DNA of 64,000 nt from Terriglobia bacterium. Its GTDB lineage: Bacteria; Acidobacteriota; Terriglobia; JAJPHL01. The stretch lies in the NCBI GenBank assembly GCA_021325275.1, contig JAJPHL010000050.1:1-64000 (forward strand), read 5' to 3'. Positions 1 through 7,904 of this stretch are shown in pieces. The notes beneath the pieces are model-generated. The model worked only from the letters and a program-made list of their open reading frames with translations, had not been told where the DNA came from and searched no databases. The translations under genes and the position numbers were made by a program. Numbering within the stretch: the first letter of the stretch is position 1; every line of letters starts with the position of its first letter.

Positions 1-306
1 CGCGCCCGGGCGCGTCACGTGAAAATCATTTTCGGCACCGACGCCGTGGCGGGATCGCACGGCCGCAACGCGGAAGAATTTATCTATCGCGTGAAGGAAG
101 GGCACGAAAAACCGATGGACGCGATGATCAGCGCGACGTCGCTCTCCGCCGAATCGTTGGGATTGGGTACGACGATCGGCACGATCGCCGCCGGCTACGA
201 AGCGGATCTTGTGGCGACGGAGGGAAATCCGCTCGACGACATCGCCAACGTGCGCAAAGTTCGCTTCGTCATGCGCGGCGGCAAAGTTTATCGTTACGGT
301 GAATGA
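1..306 (+). CDS. Amidohydrolase family protein, C-terminal part (runs off the left edge)
   Basis: The reading frame is open from base 1 to the stop at 304-306, so only the last 100 or so residues of a longer protein are present. The segment FGTDAVAGSHGRNAEE carries the Asp of the amidohydrolase metal site, and the tail (GTIAAGYEADLVATEGNPL, then VRFVMRGGKVY) is the usual C-terminal beta-sandwich of imidazolonepropionase-like and prolidase-like amidohydrolases. The GTG at 19 falls just before the metal-binding strand and is not a likely start. Substrate cannot be told. The gene converges on the M20 peptidase gene with 9 bases between the stops. Confidence 0.8.
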   Translation, partial: RARARHVKIIFGTDAVAGSHGRNAEEFIYRVKEGHEKPMDAMISATSLSAESLGLGTTIGTIAAGYEADLVATEGNPLDDIANVRKVRFVMRGGKVYRYGE

Positions 307-315
307 ACGCGCGCA

Positions 316-1479
316 CTAGATCTCGGCGATGAGCCGGGCCAGAACCGCCGTGCGCTCTACGAGCGGCGCGAGCAGAATGCTTTCATTCGGCGCGTGCGCG
401 CCTTCACCGACGCCGCCCAGTCCATCGAGTGTGGGAACGCCGAGCGCCGCGGTGAAATTTCCATCCGATCCGCCGCCGGTCATTGATTCTTCCAACTCCA
501 CGCCGAAATCGCGGCCGATCGCTTGCGCCTTTTTGAAGAGCGCCACGATGCCGGGCTTGCGTTCCATAGGCGGACGATTCAGCCCGCCGCTCACTTCAAT
601 GCGCGTGCGCTTGTCGATGGGCCGCAGCGAGTGAAATTGACGATCCAGCCACGTTTCGTCGCGGAGCCGCGCGATACGGATGTCGACCTTGGCCCACGCC
701 TCCGCCGCGACCACGTTGGTGCGCGTTCCTCCGCCGATCACGCCGGGATTCACCGTGATCCCCTGGGCGATCCGCGTGAAACCGGCGATGCGCTCGATTT
801 GGCGCGCCAGTTCCAGCACCGCGCTCGCGCCTTTCTCAAAGTCGACGCCGGCGTGCGACGCGCGGCCATGCACGCGCACTTCGTAATCGCCCACGCCTTT
901 GCGTGCGGTCTTCAGTTTTCCCGTGAGTCCCGTACCGGGCTCGAGCACGAGCACGGCTTTCGCCGATCGCGCGAGCCTTTCGGTCACCGGCCGCGACGTC
1001 TCGCTGCCAACTTCTTCGTCGGAGTTGAGCAACATCGTCACCGGCCGGCGAATCTCGCCCAGTGCGCGCAACGCAAACAGCATCATCGTGACTCCGCACT
1101 TCATGTCCAGCACGCCGGGACCCCACACGCGTCCCTCGGCGATGCGATACGGCATGCGGGCCAGCGTGCCCATTTCCCACACGGTGTCGAGATGCCCTAG
1201 CAGCAACACGCGACTTCCGGAAGCGGGTCCAAAATCGATTTGCAGGTGATCGCCGTAATCCGCGGATTTGTGACGCTTCACGCGGCCGCCCTGTGCTTCC
1301 GCGAGCGCCGCCGTGTAGCCGGCGCAACGATTCACGGCGTCGCGATCGAAACTCGGCGATTCGATCTCGACCATGCCCTTCAGCACGCCGAGCATCGCCT
1401 CGCGATGTTCGTTCAAGAAATCGAGCAAGGGAGACGCGGGTTGACGCTTACGGTGAGCGGATGGGCTGGGAGTCATCAT
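316..1479 (-). CDS. M20 family metallopeptidase (carboxypeptidase G2-like)
   Basis: A 387-residue protein of the M20 zinc exopeptidase family. The first metal motif is seen as LLLGHLDTVW, followed by the bridging Asp in GPGVLDMKCG and the catalytic/ligand Glu pair in NSDEEVGS. The lid-domain dimerisation histidine is in GRASHAGVDFEKG, and the C-terminal ligand histidine in GEGAHAPNES. This order matches the glutamate carboxypeptidase (CPG2) branch, which removes C-terminal Glu from peptides or folate-like compounds. No signal peptide is clear, only a basic, Pro-rich N-terminus. It is divergent from fabZ, with about 45 bases between the starts. Confidence 0.9.
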   Translation of the reverse strand: MMTPSPSAHRKRQPASPLLDFLNEHREAMLGVLKGMVEIESPSFDRDAVNRCAGYTAALAEAQGGRVKRHKSADYGDHLQIDFGPASGSRVLLLGHLDTVWEMGTLARMPYRIAEGRVWGPGVLDMKCGVTMMLFALRALGEIRRPVTMLLNSDEEVGSETSRPVTERLARSAKAVLVLEPGTGLTGKLKTARKGVGDYEVRVHGRASHAGVDFEKGASAVLELARQIERIAGFTRIAQGITVNPGVIGGGTRTNVVAAEAWAKVDIRIARLRDETWLDRQFHSLRPIDKRTRIEVSGGLNRPPMERKPGIVALFKKAQAIGRDFGVELEESMTGGGSDGNFTAALGVPTLDGLGGVGEGAHAPNESILLAPLVERTAVLARLIAEI

Positions 1480-1486
1480 CCACTGT

Positions 1487-1492
1487 TATAAT
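1487..1492 (+). promoter_or_regulatory. Probable -10 box upstream of fabZ
   Basis: A consensus TATAAT lies 33 bases before the fabZ start, inside the 10-mer GTTATAATTG. The same 10-mer recurs at 5796-5805 ahead of a small membrane ORF and miaA. No good -35 box is seen at 16-18 bases upstream, so this is a sequence-only suggestion. Confidence 0.4.
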
Positions 1493-1524
1493 TGGTTTCC
1501 GGCGTCAAAATCAAACGCACCTAA

Positions 1525-1986
1525 ATGGAACTTCCTCTCGACAGCGTTGCCATCCAAAAAATTCTGCCGCATCGCCATCCCTTTTTGCTGGTCGATTCCA
1601 TCGTGGAATACGAAGCGGGCAAGCGCATCGTGGGCATCAAAAACGTTACGTCCACCGAATTTTGGGTGCCGGGTCATTTTCCGGGACGCCCGCTGATGCC
1701 CGGCGTCCTGATCATCGAGGCCTTGGCGCAAACCGGCGGCGTGCTTGTGCTGCTCTCAACGGGCTCGCCGGAAACCAAGCTGTTGCTTTTCGCGAGCGTC
1801 GACGAAGGACGGTTCCGCCGCCCGGTGACACCCGGCGATCAGTTGCGTTTGGTGTGCGAAGTTCTGCAGGCGCGCTCTTCCGTGTGCAAGATGATCGGCC
1901 GCGCGTATGTCGGCGAGCATTTGGTAGCCGAGGGCACGGTGTTGTGCAAAGTGGTCGACCGGCCGGCGGAAGCCGCGCAGTCATGA
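1525..1986 (+). CDS. fabZ: 3-hydroxyacyl-[ACP] dehydratase FabZ
   Basis: A 153-residue hotdog-fold protein of normal FabZ length. It dehydrates 3-hydroxyacyl-ACP in fatty acid elongation in the cytoplasm. The LPHRHPFLLVD segment opens the fold; the catalytic pair is His51 in GHFPGRPLMPG and Glu65 in GVLIIEALAQTGG. Its stop overlaps the lpxA start (ATGA), so the two are probably translationally coupled. FabZ and LpxA compete for the same 3-hydroxyacyl-ACP, and their pairing with lpxI is classic lipid A clustering. Confidence 0.97.
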   Translation: MELPLDSVAIQKILPHRHPFLLVDSIVEYEAGKRIVGIKNVTSTEFWVPGHFPGRPLMPGVLIIEALAQTGGVLVLLSTGSPETKLLLFASVDEGRFRRPVTPGDQLRLVCEVLQARSSVCKMIGRAYVGEHLVAEGTVLCKVVDRPAEAAQS

Positions 1987-2774
1987 TCCACCCTACCGCC
2001 ATCGTCGCATCCGGTGCGCGCATTGCCGCATCCGCGACCATCGGGCCGTATTGCGTGATCGGCGGCGGCGCCGATTCGGGTTGCGATGAAATCGAAATTG
2101 GAGATGCGTGCGTCTTCGACGCGCACGTCTGCGTGCAAGGTCCCATCGAGATCGGCGCGCGGAATCGGTTTTTTCCCTTCTCGACGGTCGGCGTCGTTCC
2201 GCAAGACCTGAAATTCAAGAACGAAGTTTCCGAAACGATCGTCGGCGACGAAAACACGATTCGCGAGTTCGTCACGATCCATCGCGGGACTACGGGCGGC
2301 GGACTCGTCACGCGCATCGGCTCGCATTGTTTGCTGATGGCCTACACGCATATCGCGCACGATTGCCAGGTGGGCGATCACACGATCATGGGCAACGGCG
2401 CGACGCTGGCCGGTCACGTGGTGATCGGCGATCACTGCAACATCGGCGCGTTTTCCGGCGTGCATCAGTTTTGCCGTGTGGGGCGTCACGCGATTGTCGG
2501 CGGATACAGCGTGATCACACGCGACGTGATGCCGTATTCGAACACCGTCACCGAGCGCACGGCACGGGCGTTCGGCGTCAACAAAATCGGCCTCGAGCGG
2601 CGTGGATATTCCGCCGACGCGATCAACGCGCTGCATCGGGCGTTTCGCTTGCTCACGGCCGGCGGACTCAATACCACGCAAGCCATGGAAGAGATTCGCA
2701 CCGAAGCGGTGACGCCGGAAGTAGAGGAACTACTCGCGTTCATTGCATCGTCCGAGCGAGGCGTAGTCAAGTGA
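1983..2774 (+). CDS. lpxA: UDP-N-acetylglucosamine acyltransferase LpxA
   Basis: A 263-residue left-handed beta-helix acyltransferase that carries out the first step of lipid A synthesis, 3-O- (or 3-N-) acylation of the UDP-sugar from 3-hydroxyacyl-ACP. Hexapeptide repeats run from IHPTAIVASGARIAASATIG onward. The catalytic His126 is in YTHIAHDCQVG, and the C-terminal helical domain with GLERRGYSADAINAL is typical of LpxA. The ATG at 1983 overlaps the fabZ stop; in-frame codons further upstream are not LpxA sequence. The stop overlaps the GTG start of lpxI (GTGA). Confidence 0.97.
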   Translation: MIHPTAIVASGARIAASATIGPYCVIGGGADSGCDEIEIGDACVFDAHVCVQGPIEIGARNRFFPFSTVGVVPQDLKFKNEVSETIVGDENTIREFVTIHRGTTGGGLVTRIGSHCLLMAYTHIAHDCQVGDHTIMGNGATLAGHVVIGDHCNIGAFSGVHQFCRVGRHAIVGGYSVITRDVMPYSNTVTERTARAFGVNKIGLERRGYSADAINALHRAFRLLTAGGLNTTQAMEEIRTEAVTPEVEELLAFIASSERGVVK

Positions 2775-3583
2775 AGTATGCATTGATCGCCGGCAACGGC
2801 CGCTTTCCGTTTCTGGTGCTGGAAGCCGCGCGCGGCCAAGGCATCACCATGACCGTGGCGGCCATCCGCGAAGAAGCTGACGCTGAATTGCAATCGCAGG
2901 CGGAATCGTTCCACTGGATTGGCCTCGGCGAATTGTCGAAACTCATCGATATTTTGAAAAGCGAGAACGTCACGCACGCCGTGATGGCGGGACAAGTGAA
3001 GCACGCGCAGATTTTTTCGTCGTTGCGCCCCGATTGGCGGCTGGCCAAGCTTTTGCTGATGCTACCGCGCAAGAATACCGACTCGCTGATCGGCGCGGTG
3101 GCCAAAGTTCTCGCCGACGAGGGCATTACGCTCATCGATTCCACCGCCTTTCTCAAGAACTTCATGGCAGCGCCCGGGTTATTGACGCGCAGATCGCCGA
3201 ACGAAGCCGAGCGCGGCGATCTGGATTACGGCCGCGGCATCGCTCGCCAAATCGCGCGGATGGATGTGGGCCAAAGCGTAGTGATCTGCGAACGCGCCTG
3301 CGTGGCGGTGGAAGCGATGGAAGGTACCGACGCCGCGATTGCACGCGCGGCGAGTTTTGCGAATGGGCGACCGCTGACGGTCGTCAAAGTGGCCAAGCCG
3401 AAACAAGACATGCGCTTCGATGTTCCCGTGATCGGGCCGGCGACGATCCGCGCCATGCGCGCGGCGGGCGCCACCGCGCTCGGCATCGATGCCGGACGCA
3501 CGCTGCTGATCGATCGCGAACAACTGGTGCGGGAGGCCGACGACGCAGGAATCGCGATTGAAGCGGCGGAGAGTGAAGCTTAA
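2771..3583 (+). CDS. lpxI: UDP-2,3-diacylglucosamine pyrophosphatase LpxI
   Basis: A 270-residue protein of the LpxI (DUF1009) family, the LpxH replacement that hydrolyses UDP-2,3-diacylglucosamine to lipid X. The N-terminus YALIAGNGRFPFLVLEAA is the family signature. GQVKHAQIFSSLRPDWR and the C-terminal domain with KVAKPKQDMRFDVPVIG also fit. The GTG at 2771 overlaps the lpxA stop and matches the usual family start. No lpxB or lpxD is seen in the window, so those genes lie elsewhere. Confidence 0.95.
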   Translation: MKYALIAGNGRFPFLVLEAARGQGITMTVAAIREEADAELQSQAESFHWIGLGELSKLIDILKSENVTHAVMAGQVKHAQIFSSLRPDWRLAKLLLMLPRKNTDSLIGAVAKVLADEGITLIDSTAFLKNFMAAPGLLTRRSPNEAERGDLDYGRGIARQIARMDVGQSVVICERACVAVEAMEGTDAAIARAASFANGRPLTVVKVAKPKQDMRFDVPVIGPATIRAMRAAGATALGIDAGRTLLIDREQLVREADDAGIAIEAAESEA

Positions 3584-3591
3584 TGGCTTTC

Positions 3592-3677
3592 TTTACCGCA
3601 GAGACGCAGAGACGCAGAGAAAACCTGGGAATTGTGTCAACTAGGTTTTCTCTGCGTCTCTGCGTCTCTGCGGTAAA
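3592..3677. repeat. Perfect 35-bp inverted repeat (dispersed palindromic element)
   Basis: The left arm 3592-3626 and right arm 3643-3677 are perfect reverse complements of 35 bases, separated by a 16-base loop. Each arm is built from the repeated hexamer-like unit CGCAGAGA and starts with ACCGCAGAG. It fills most of the gap between lpxI and the dehydrogenase gene and could fold into a long RNA hairpin. Similar CGCAGAGACGCAGAG palindromes are scattered in many environmental genomes. No ORF is inside, so it is a non-autonomous repeat or hairpin. Confidence 0.9.
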
Positions 3678-3707
3678 AAAACCGCCTGTCGTTTCTGGTG
3701 GCTCCGT

Positions 3708-4667
3708 ATGACGCGAATCGCCGTAGTCGGTTGTGGTGCTTTCGGCGTAAATCATACGCGTGTGCTTGCGGACCTTGGAGTACTCGCGGGCGTGTTTGAC
3801 GCGGACATCGCACGCGCCCAGGAAATCGCAACGAAACACAATTGCCAAGCTTTCGCCTCATTGGACAAGGTTGAAGCCGACGCCGCGGTCGTCGCCGTAC
3901 CCACGCGACATCATGCCGAGGTCGGCTGCGCACTGCTGGCGCGCGGTCTCGACGTGCTGGTGGAAAAGCCCATCGCCGCCACGCTCGCCGACGCCGACGC
4001 GCTGATCGCCACGGCCGCGCGACAGAACCGCATTTTGCAAGTGGGCCATCTCGAGCGCTTCAACCCCGCGGTGCAGGCCGCGCAAGCGATAGTCACGCGT
4101 CCCCTGTTTTTTGAAGTGCATCGCATGAGCGTGTTCAGTCCACGAAGCCTCGACGTGGACGTTGTGCTCGACCTGATGATCCACGATCTCGACATCGTGC
4201 TGGCGCTGGCTCAAGCGGAAATCGAAGAAATCCGCGCCGTGGGACTTGCGGTATTGAGCAAACACGTGGACATCGCGAATGTGCGCCTGGTGCTAGCGAA
4301 CGGATGCGTGGCAAACTTCACGGCGAGTCGGGTGAGCACGGAGAAGATCCGTAAGCTGCGCTTCTTCCAGGCCGGCCAATATGTATCGGTCGACTACGCG
4401 CGGCAGGACGCGATGATATTCTCAGTGGAAGCGGGCGAGCAGGAGCCTGGAATGCCGAATATCGGATTTCGGCGCCTGGAAACTTCCGCGGTTCCCGGCA
4501 GCCCGGACGCGGAACCGTTGCGCGCGGAATTGCGTCATTTCCTTGAGAGCGTCCGGACGCGCTCGGCTCCCTTGGTCGATGGACTCGCGGCCCGGCGCGC
4601 GCTCGATGCGGCGTTGCGAATCATCGGCGAGATCGCCGCGCATTCGAAGCGATTGGGTTTGAGCTAG
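3708..4667 (+). CDS. Gfo/Idh/MocA family oxidoreductase (possible GnnA-type UDP-sugar dehydrogenase)
   Basis: A 319-residue NAD(P)-dependent dehydrogenase. The Rossmann motif is VVGCGAFGVNH at the N-terminus, the family hallmark EKP is in VLVEKPIAATL near residue 90, and GHLERFNPAV follows. The C-terminal alpha/beta domain is complete. Family members oxidise sugars or UDP-sugars. Its place directly after lpxA-lpxI recalls gnnA of Acidithiobacillus and Leptospira, which oxidises UDP-GlcNAc for amide-linked lipid A. That role is inferred from position only, and the partner transaminase gnnB is not here. Confidence 0.85.
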   Translation: MTRIAVVGCGAFGVNHTRVLADLGVLAGVFDADIARAQEIATKHNCQAFASLDKVEADAAVVAVPTRHHAEVGCALLARGLDVLVEKPIAATLADADALIATAARQNRILQVGHLERFNPAVQAAQAIVTRPLFFEVHRMSVFSPRSLDVDVVLDLMIHDLDIVLALAQAEIEEIRAVGLAVLSKHVDIANVRLVLANGCVANFTASRVSTEKIRKLRFFQAGQYVSVDYARQDAMIFSVEAGEQEPGMPNIGFRRLETSAVPGSPDAEPLRAELRHFLESVRTRSAPLVDGLAARRALDAALRIIGEIAAHSKRLGLS

Positions 4668-4710
4668 ACACGTTGATTAGTCGAAAGCCGCCTTGGTGGG
4701 TTTGCCCCGT

Positions 4711-5787
4711 ATGGAAGACTACGGATTCCATCTCCAAACAGAGGAAGACCTCAAGCCTCGGAAACCCGTGCGTCTGATTGTCGATCCGAACGAACAAATT
4801 ATTCTGCTTCCGGATCTCGAAGACGATCCCCAGGGCGTGCGGCGCGGTGAATCGGGCGTGTTGTCGCTTGTGGTGCACGGCGTCATCGTGGGGATTCTTT
4901 TGTTGTGGGGAAAAATCTTCACGTCCACCATCGACCTGAACAAACAAGCGCCGGCCTCCGCGCACGTAATGCTCTATCTCAACGAACCGGCCATCGAGCC
5001 GCGTCCACCCGTGAAGGCCCCGCAGCTTTCGAAAAAAGATTTGGATGAAATGCGCGCGATGACCAAGCGTCCCAATTTGCCGGCGCCGCCGCCCACGCCT
5101 CCCGCGCCGCCGCCGGAAACGCCCGCTCCTACACCCGCGCCCGTCACGCCAAAACCGCTGCCGCAAGCTCCAACCGTGCCGCAGGTGCAGCAGCCGCAAG
5201 GACTCCCCACGTCCACCGCGCCTCCTCCCACGACTCCGCCGCCCGCGAACGCGCAACCGAGCGAAATCCGCTTGGGCGACGTGAAACCCGCCGAGCCGCC
5301 GAAGATGCCCGTGACACCCGGTGTCGGCGCGGGACAATCGCTCGACGATACGGTGCGCGGAATCGCCAAGGAACGCGCCGCGGGCGGCGGCGGTCAAACG
5401 GTTTTTCTCCCCGGCGTGGGACAAGGCATTTCGGCGCGTGGTCCTGGACAAATCGGCAGCGCGAAAGTTCTCACCGACACGCAAGGCGTGGATTTTGATC
5501 CGTACTTGCGGCGCATTCTTTTCGACATTCAACGCAACTGGCAGGCGGTGATGCCGGAAGCGGCGCGCATGGGGCGAAAAGGCTTGGTGATTGTGGAATT
5601 CGAAGTCATGCGCGACGGCTCGATCAACAAAGTGTATTTGACCGGATCGTCGGGTTTCGAGCCGTTCGATCGCGCCGCGTTCGCCGGACTGATGGCCGCC
5701 GCGCCGTTTCCGCCGTTGCCAAATCAATTCAAAGGACCGATGGTGCGCCTGCGCCTGGGTTTCTACTACAACACGCCCATGCAGTAA
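4711..5787 (+). CDS. TonB/TolA-like energy transducer
   Basis: The protein has about 358 residues. An N-terminal cytoplasmic stretch is followed by one transmembrane helix (VLSLVVHGVIVGILLLWG, residues about 50-70). A long Pro-rich periplasmic spacer follows (many PPPTPPAPPPE-like runs, residues about 120-200). The C-terminal TonB-type domain contains FDIQRNWQAVMPEAARMGRKG, VIVEFEVMRDGSI and an amphipathic end. Such proteins pass proton-motive energy from an ExbBD-type motor to outer membrane receptors. exbB and exbD are not adjacent. ATG at 4711 is preferred; a TTG at 4693 is an in-frame alternative. Confidence 0.85.
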   Translation: MEDYGFHLQTEEDLKPRKPVRLIVDPNEQIILLPDLEDDPQGVRRGESGVLSLVVHGVIVGILLLWGKIFTSTIDLNKQAPASAHVMLYLNEPAIEPRPPVKAPQLSKKDLDEMRAMTKRPNLPAPPPTPPAPPPETPAPTPAPVTPKPLPQAPTVPQVQQPQGLPTSTAPPPTTPPPANAQPSEIRLGDVKPAEPPKMPVTPGVGAGQSLDDTVRGIAKERAAGGGGQTVFLPGVGQGISARGPGQIGSAKVLTDTQGVDFDPYLRRILFDIQRNWQAVMPEAARMGRKGLVIVEFEVMRDGSINKVYLTGSSGFEPFDRAAFAGLMAAAPFPPLPNQFKGPMVRLRLGFYYNTPMQ

Positions 5788-5823
5788 TCGCGCCGTTATA
5801 ATTGTTCTCGGATCGCTTGCCAC

Positions 5824-5928
5824 ATGAAACCAACTCGCTCACAAGCAGTGGGAATCGTGCTCCTGTTGGCGATCCTTCTCGCGATCGCATGGAGCCGCTA
5901 TCTGTGGCCGGAATTCTTCTCGCGGTAG
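5824..5928 (+). CDS. Putative 34-residue single-pass membrane protein overlapping miaA
   Basis: An ATG-started frame of 34 codons: a short basic N-terminus (MKPTRSQAVG), one clear hydrophobic helix (IVLLLAILLAIAW) and a short aromatic/basic tail ending in FSR. A TATAAT sits 22 bases upstream. Its last 40 bases overlap the start of miaA in another frame. The layout (basic flank, helix, WSRYLWPEF) resembles real small membrane proteins, but no homologue is recognised. A chance ORF cannot be excluded. Confidence 0.4.
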   Translation: MKPTRSQAVGIVLLLAILLAIAWSRYLWPEFFSR

Positions 5929-6824
5929 TGGGACCGACGGCAAGCGGGAAATCCGATCTCGCGCTGTTTCTCGCCGAACGACTCGGCGGCGAAATCGTCA
6001 ACTGCGATTCCTTGCAGGTGTATCGCGGATTCGATATTGGAACCGCCAAGGTCATCGATGAGAAAGTCCCGCACCATTTGTTCGATATTCTGTCACCCAG
6101 CGATCTCTTCACCGCGGGCGAGTACGCGCGGCGCGCGGCGGCGGTGATCGCGGAAATTGCCTCACGCGGAAAAACGCCGGTGCTGGCCGGCGGCACGGGA
6201 TTCTACTTGCGCGCGCTGCTCGAGGGTCTAGCGCCCGCGCCGGAACGCAACGAGCGCTTGCGCGAAAAACTCGAGGCGCGATATCCGCGACGCCTGCATC
6301 GCTTGCTCAAACGCCTCGATCCCGCGGCGGCCGCGCGCATCCATCCTCACGACAAACCCAAACTGATTCGCGCCATCGAAGTGTGCGTCGCCACACGCCG
6401 GCGCGTGACCGATGTCCTGGCCGAAGGACGCCGTGGACTGACTGGATTTACCGTGACCAAATTCGCGCTGAATCCGCCGCGCGCCGCGCTCTACAATCGC
6501 ATCGACCGGCGGACCAAGAGTATGTTCGAGCGGGGACTGGTCTCCGAAGTGCACGCGCTACTTGACCAAGGCGTTCGGCCGGAGGCAAAACCGTTCGAAG
6601 CGCCGGGATATACCGAGGCTCTGGCAGTGGTTCGCGGAAGCACCACCGAAGCCGCCGCGATCGAATCGGCCGCGCGGCGCACGCGACAATACGCCAAGCG
6701 GCAAATGACGTGGTTTCGCAAGGAGCAAGGCGTCACCTGGCTCGCGGGGTTCGGCGACGATCCACAGATACAGGCACAAGCTAAACAAATCTCGGAAAAT
6801 GCAACCGCAGATAAACGCCGATGA
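5889..6824 (+). CDS. miaA: tRNA dimethylallyltransferase MiaA
   Basis: A 311-residue enzyme that transfers a dimethylallyl group to N6 of A37 in tRNAs reading UNN codons. The P-loop GPTASGKS lies at residues 15-22, then the DSLQVYRGFDIGTAK motif, LAGGTGFYLRALL, and the C-terminal TRQYAKRQMTWFRKE motif. The ATG at 5889 puts the P-loop at the normal distance; the frame is open further upstream but that part is not MiaA-like. The last residues (TADKRR) are encoded by the palindromic repeat at 6804-6875, which also supplies the stop codon. Confidence 0.95.
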   Translation: MEPLSVAGILLAVVGPTASGKSDLALFLAERLGGEIVNCDSLQVYRGFDIGTAKVIDEKVPHHLFDILSPSDLFTAGEYARRAAAVIAEIASRGKTPVLAGGTGFYLRALLEGLAPAPERNERLREKLEARYPRRLHRLLKRLDPAAAARIHPHDKPKLIRAIEVCVATRRRVTDVLAEGRRGLTGFTVTKFALNPPRAALYNRIDRRTKSMFERGLVSEVHALLDQGVRPEAKPFEAPGYTEALAVVRGSTTEAAAIESAARRTRQYAKRQMTWFRKEQGVTWLAGFGDDPQIQAQAKQISENATADKRR

Positions 6825-6875
6825 ACGCAGATCGTGCTTTGCTCTTATCTGTGTTCATCTTCGTTTATCTGCGGT
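6804..6875. repeat. 29-bp imperfect inverted repeat supplying the 3' ends of two convergent genes
   Basis: The arms 6804-6832 and 6847-6875 are 29 bases each and match with three mismatches around a 14-base loop. The outer sequence is ACCGCAGATAAACG. The stop codons of miaA (6822-6824) and of the convergent TPR gene (6855-6857) both lie in the arms, and both proteins end in the same peptide TADKRR. It shares the ACCGCAGA end with the palindrome at 3592-3677. It may double as a bidirectional terminator hairpin: a run of seven T follows at about 6879-6886. Confidence 0.88.
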
Positions 6876-7847
6876 AGGCTTTTTTTCGCCTTTGGCTTCC
6901 CGCTCCGACGCGTCCGTGGCCAATCTGGCGAGCTGCGCTTCTATCGCCGGCAGTAATTGCGGCTGCGATTGATCTTTCGCCATCTGCTGGGCCTTTTGCG
7001 CGGATTCAAGCGCCGCATCGCTGTCGCCGGCCTGGCTGTAGGCGATGGAAATGGTCAGCAAATATCCCGGCGTCTGGCGATCCTCGGGAACGAGCGTTTG
7101 TTTCAATTCCGCGATGGCCTCGGGATATTTTTTCTTCGCCAGCCAGTCGCGCCCCTTTTCGAAGTGCGCTTGGCGGGCCGCGGTGTCGACCGGCTTCGCT
7201 TCGAGCGGCTTGGTCATTTCGTTCAGCGCCGCAATCCAAGGATCTTGCAAGTACGGCAGATCCACCACCGGCGCCTCGGCCAGTTTCTTTTCATCTTCCA
7301 CCTTGTCGGTCTGTCCCAACTTTTCGTACACGCCGGCCAGCGTGCGGTGTACGGGCGGCGCATTCGGATGATCCATCAAGATCGTCGTGCAGGCTTTTTG
7401 CGCTTCGTCGACGCGGCCCGCGGCCAGCATCGCGTCGGCGATGCGGATTTCGAGGGGAACGAAGTTCGATTTCTTGGCCAGCGCGCGTTTCAACGTTTCG
7501 AGCGCTTCGGCCGCGTGGCCCGCCTGCTGTTGCGCGACGCCCCCATAGTAAAGCCACGCGAAATTCTCCGGTTCCAGCCGCGATGCTTGCGCGAACGGCG
7601 CGACGGCCGCTTCCGGTTGCCGCACCGACAGCAGCATCATGCCGAAGCGCGCCACAGTCGCGCTGTCGGTGGAGTTTTTTTGCGCGGCGTCCCACGCTTG
7701 TCGCAACGCTTGGTGCGTGGCGTCGTCGAGATTTGCATAGGAAGGCTCAGGAAACGAGAGCGGCCGGACAAGCGCGGGCCCATTGCGCGGAGCGCATCCA
7801 GCGATTCCAAGGAGGGTCGCGATCAGGCCGGCCCAAAGCACGCGCAT
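6855..7847 (-). CDS. TPR-repeat lipoprotein
   Basis: A 330-residue protein with a lipoprotein signal peptide: hydrophobic MRVLWAGLIATLLGIAGC, with the lipobox IAGC placing the lipidated Cys at residue 18. The body has tetratricopeptide-like helical repeats (for example FAWLYYGGVAQQQAGHAAEA and APPVHRTLAGVYEKLGQ, then YPEAIAELKQTL and SIAYSQAGDSDAALE). These proteins act as protein-protein scaffolds at the envelope. The C-terminal Lys-rich tail ends in TADKRR, taken from the palindromic repeat. The partner is unknown. Confidence 0.85.
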   Translation of the reverse strand: MRVLWAGLIATLLGIAGCAPRNGPALVRPLSFPEPSYANLDDATHQALRQAWDAAQKNSTDSATVARFGMMLLSVRQPEAAVAPFAQASRLEPENFAWLYYGGVAQQQAGHAAEALETLKRALAKKSNFVPLEIRIADAMLAAGRVDEAQKACTTILMDHPNAPPVHRTLAGVYEKLGQTDKVEDEKKLAEAPVVDLPYLQDPWIAALNEMTKPLEAKPVDTAARQAHFEKGRDWLAKKKYPEAIAELKQTLVPEDRQTPGYLLTISIAYSQAGDSDAALESAQKAQQMAKDQSQPQLLPAIEAQLARLATDASEREAKGEKKPTADKRR

Positions 7848-7904
7848 GAGGAAAGTTTACGATATTTTTCCGGAACCGCCCGGTAGGCTCGCCGTAATCT
7901 AGGC

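Noticed and set aside
4621-5823. A 400-codon minus-strand frame opposite the TonB-like gene
   Set aside because: Gly/Arg repeats in it are the mirror of the Pro-rich TonB spacer; no start signal or domain.
5802-5888. An N-terminal extension of MiaA
   Set aside because: The 29 extra residues are not MiaA-like and the P-loop sits at the normal distance from the ATG at 5889.
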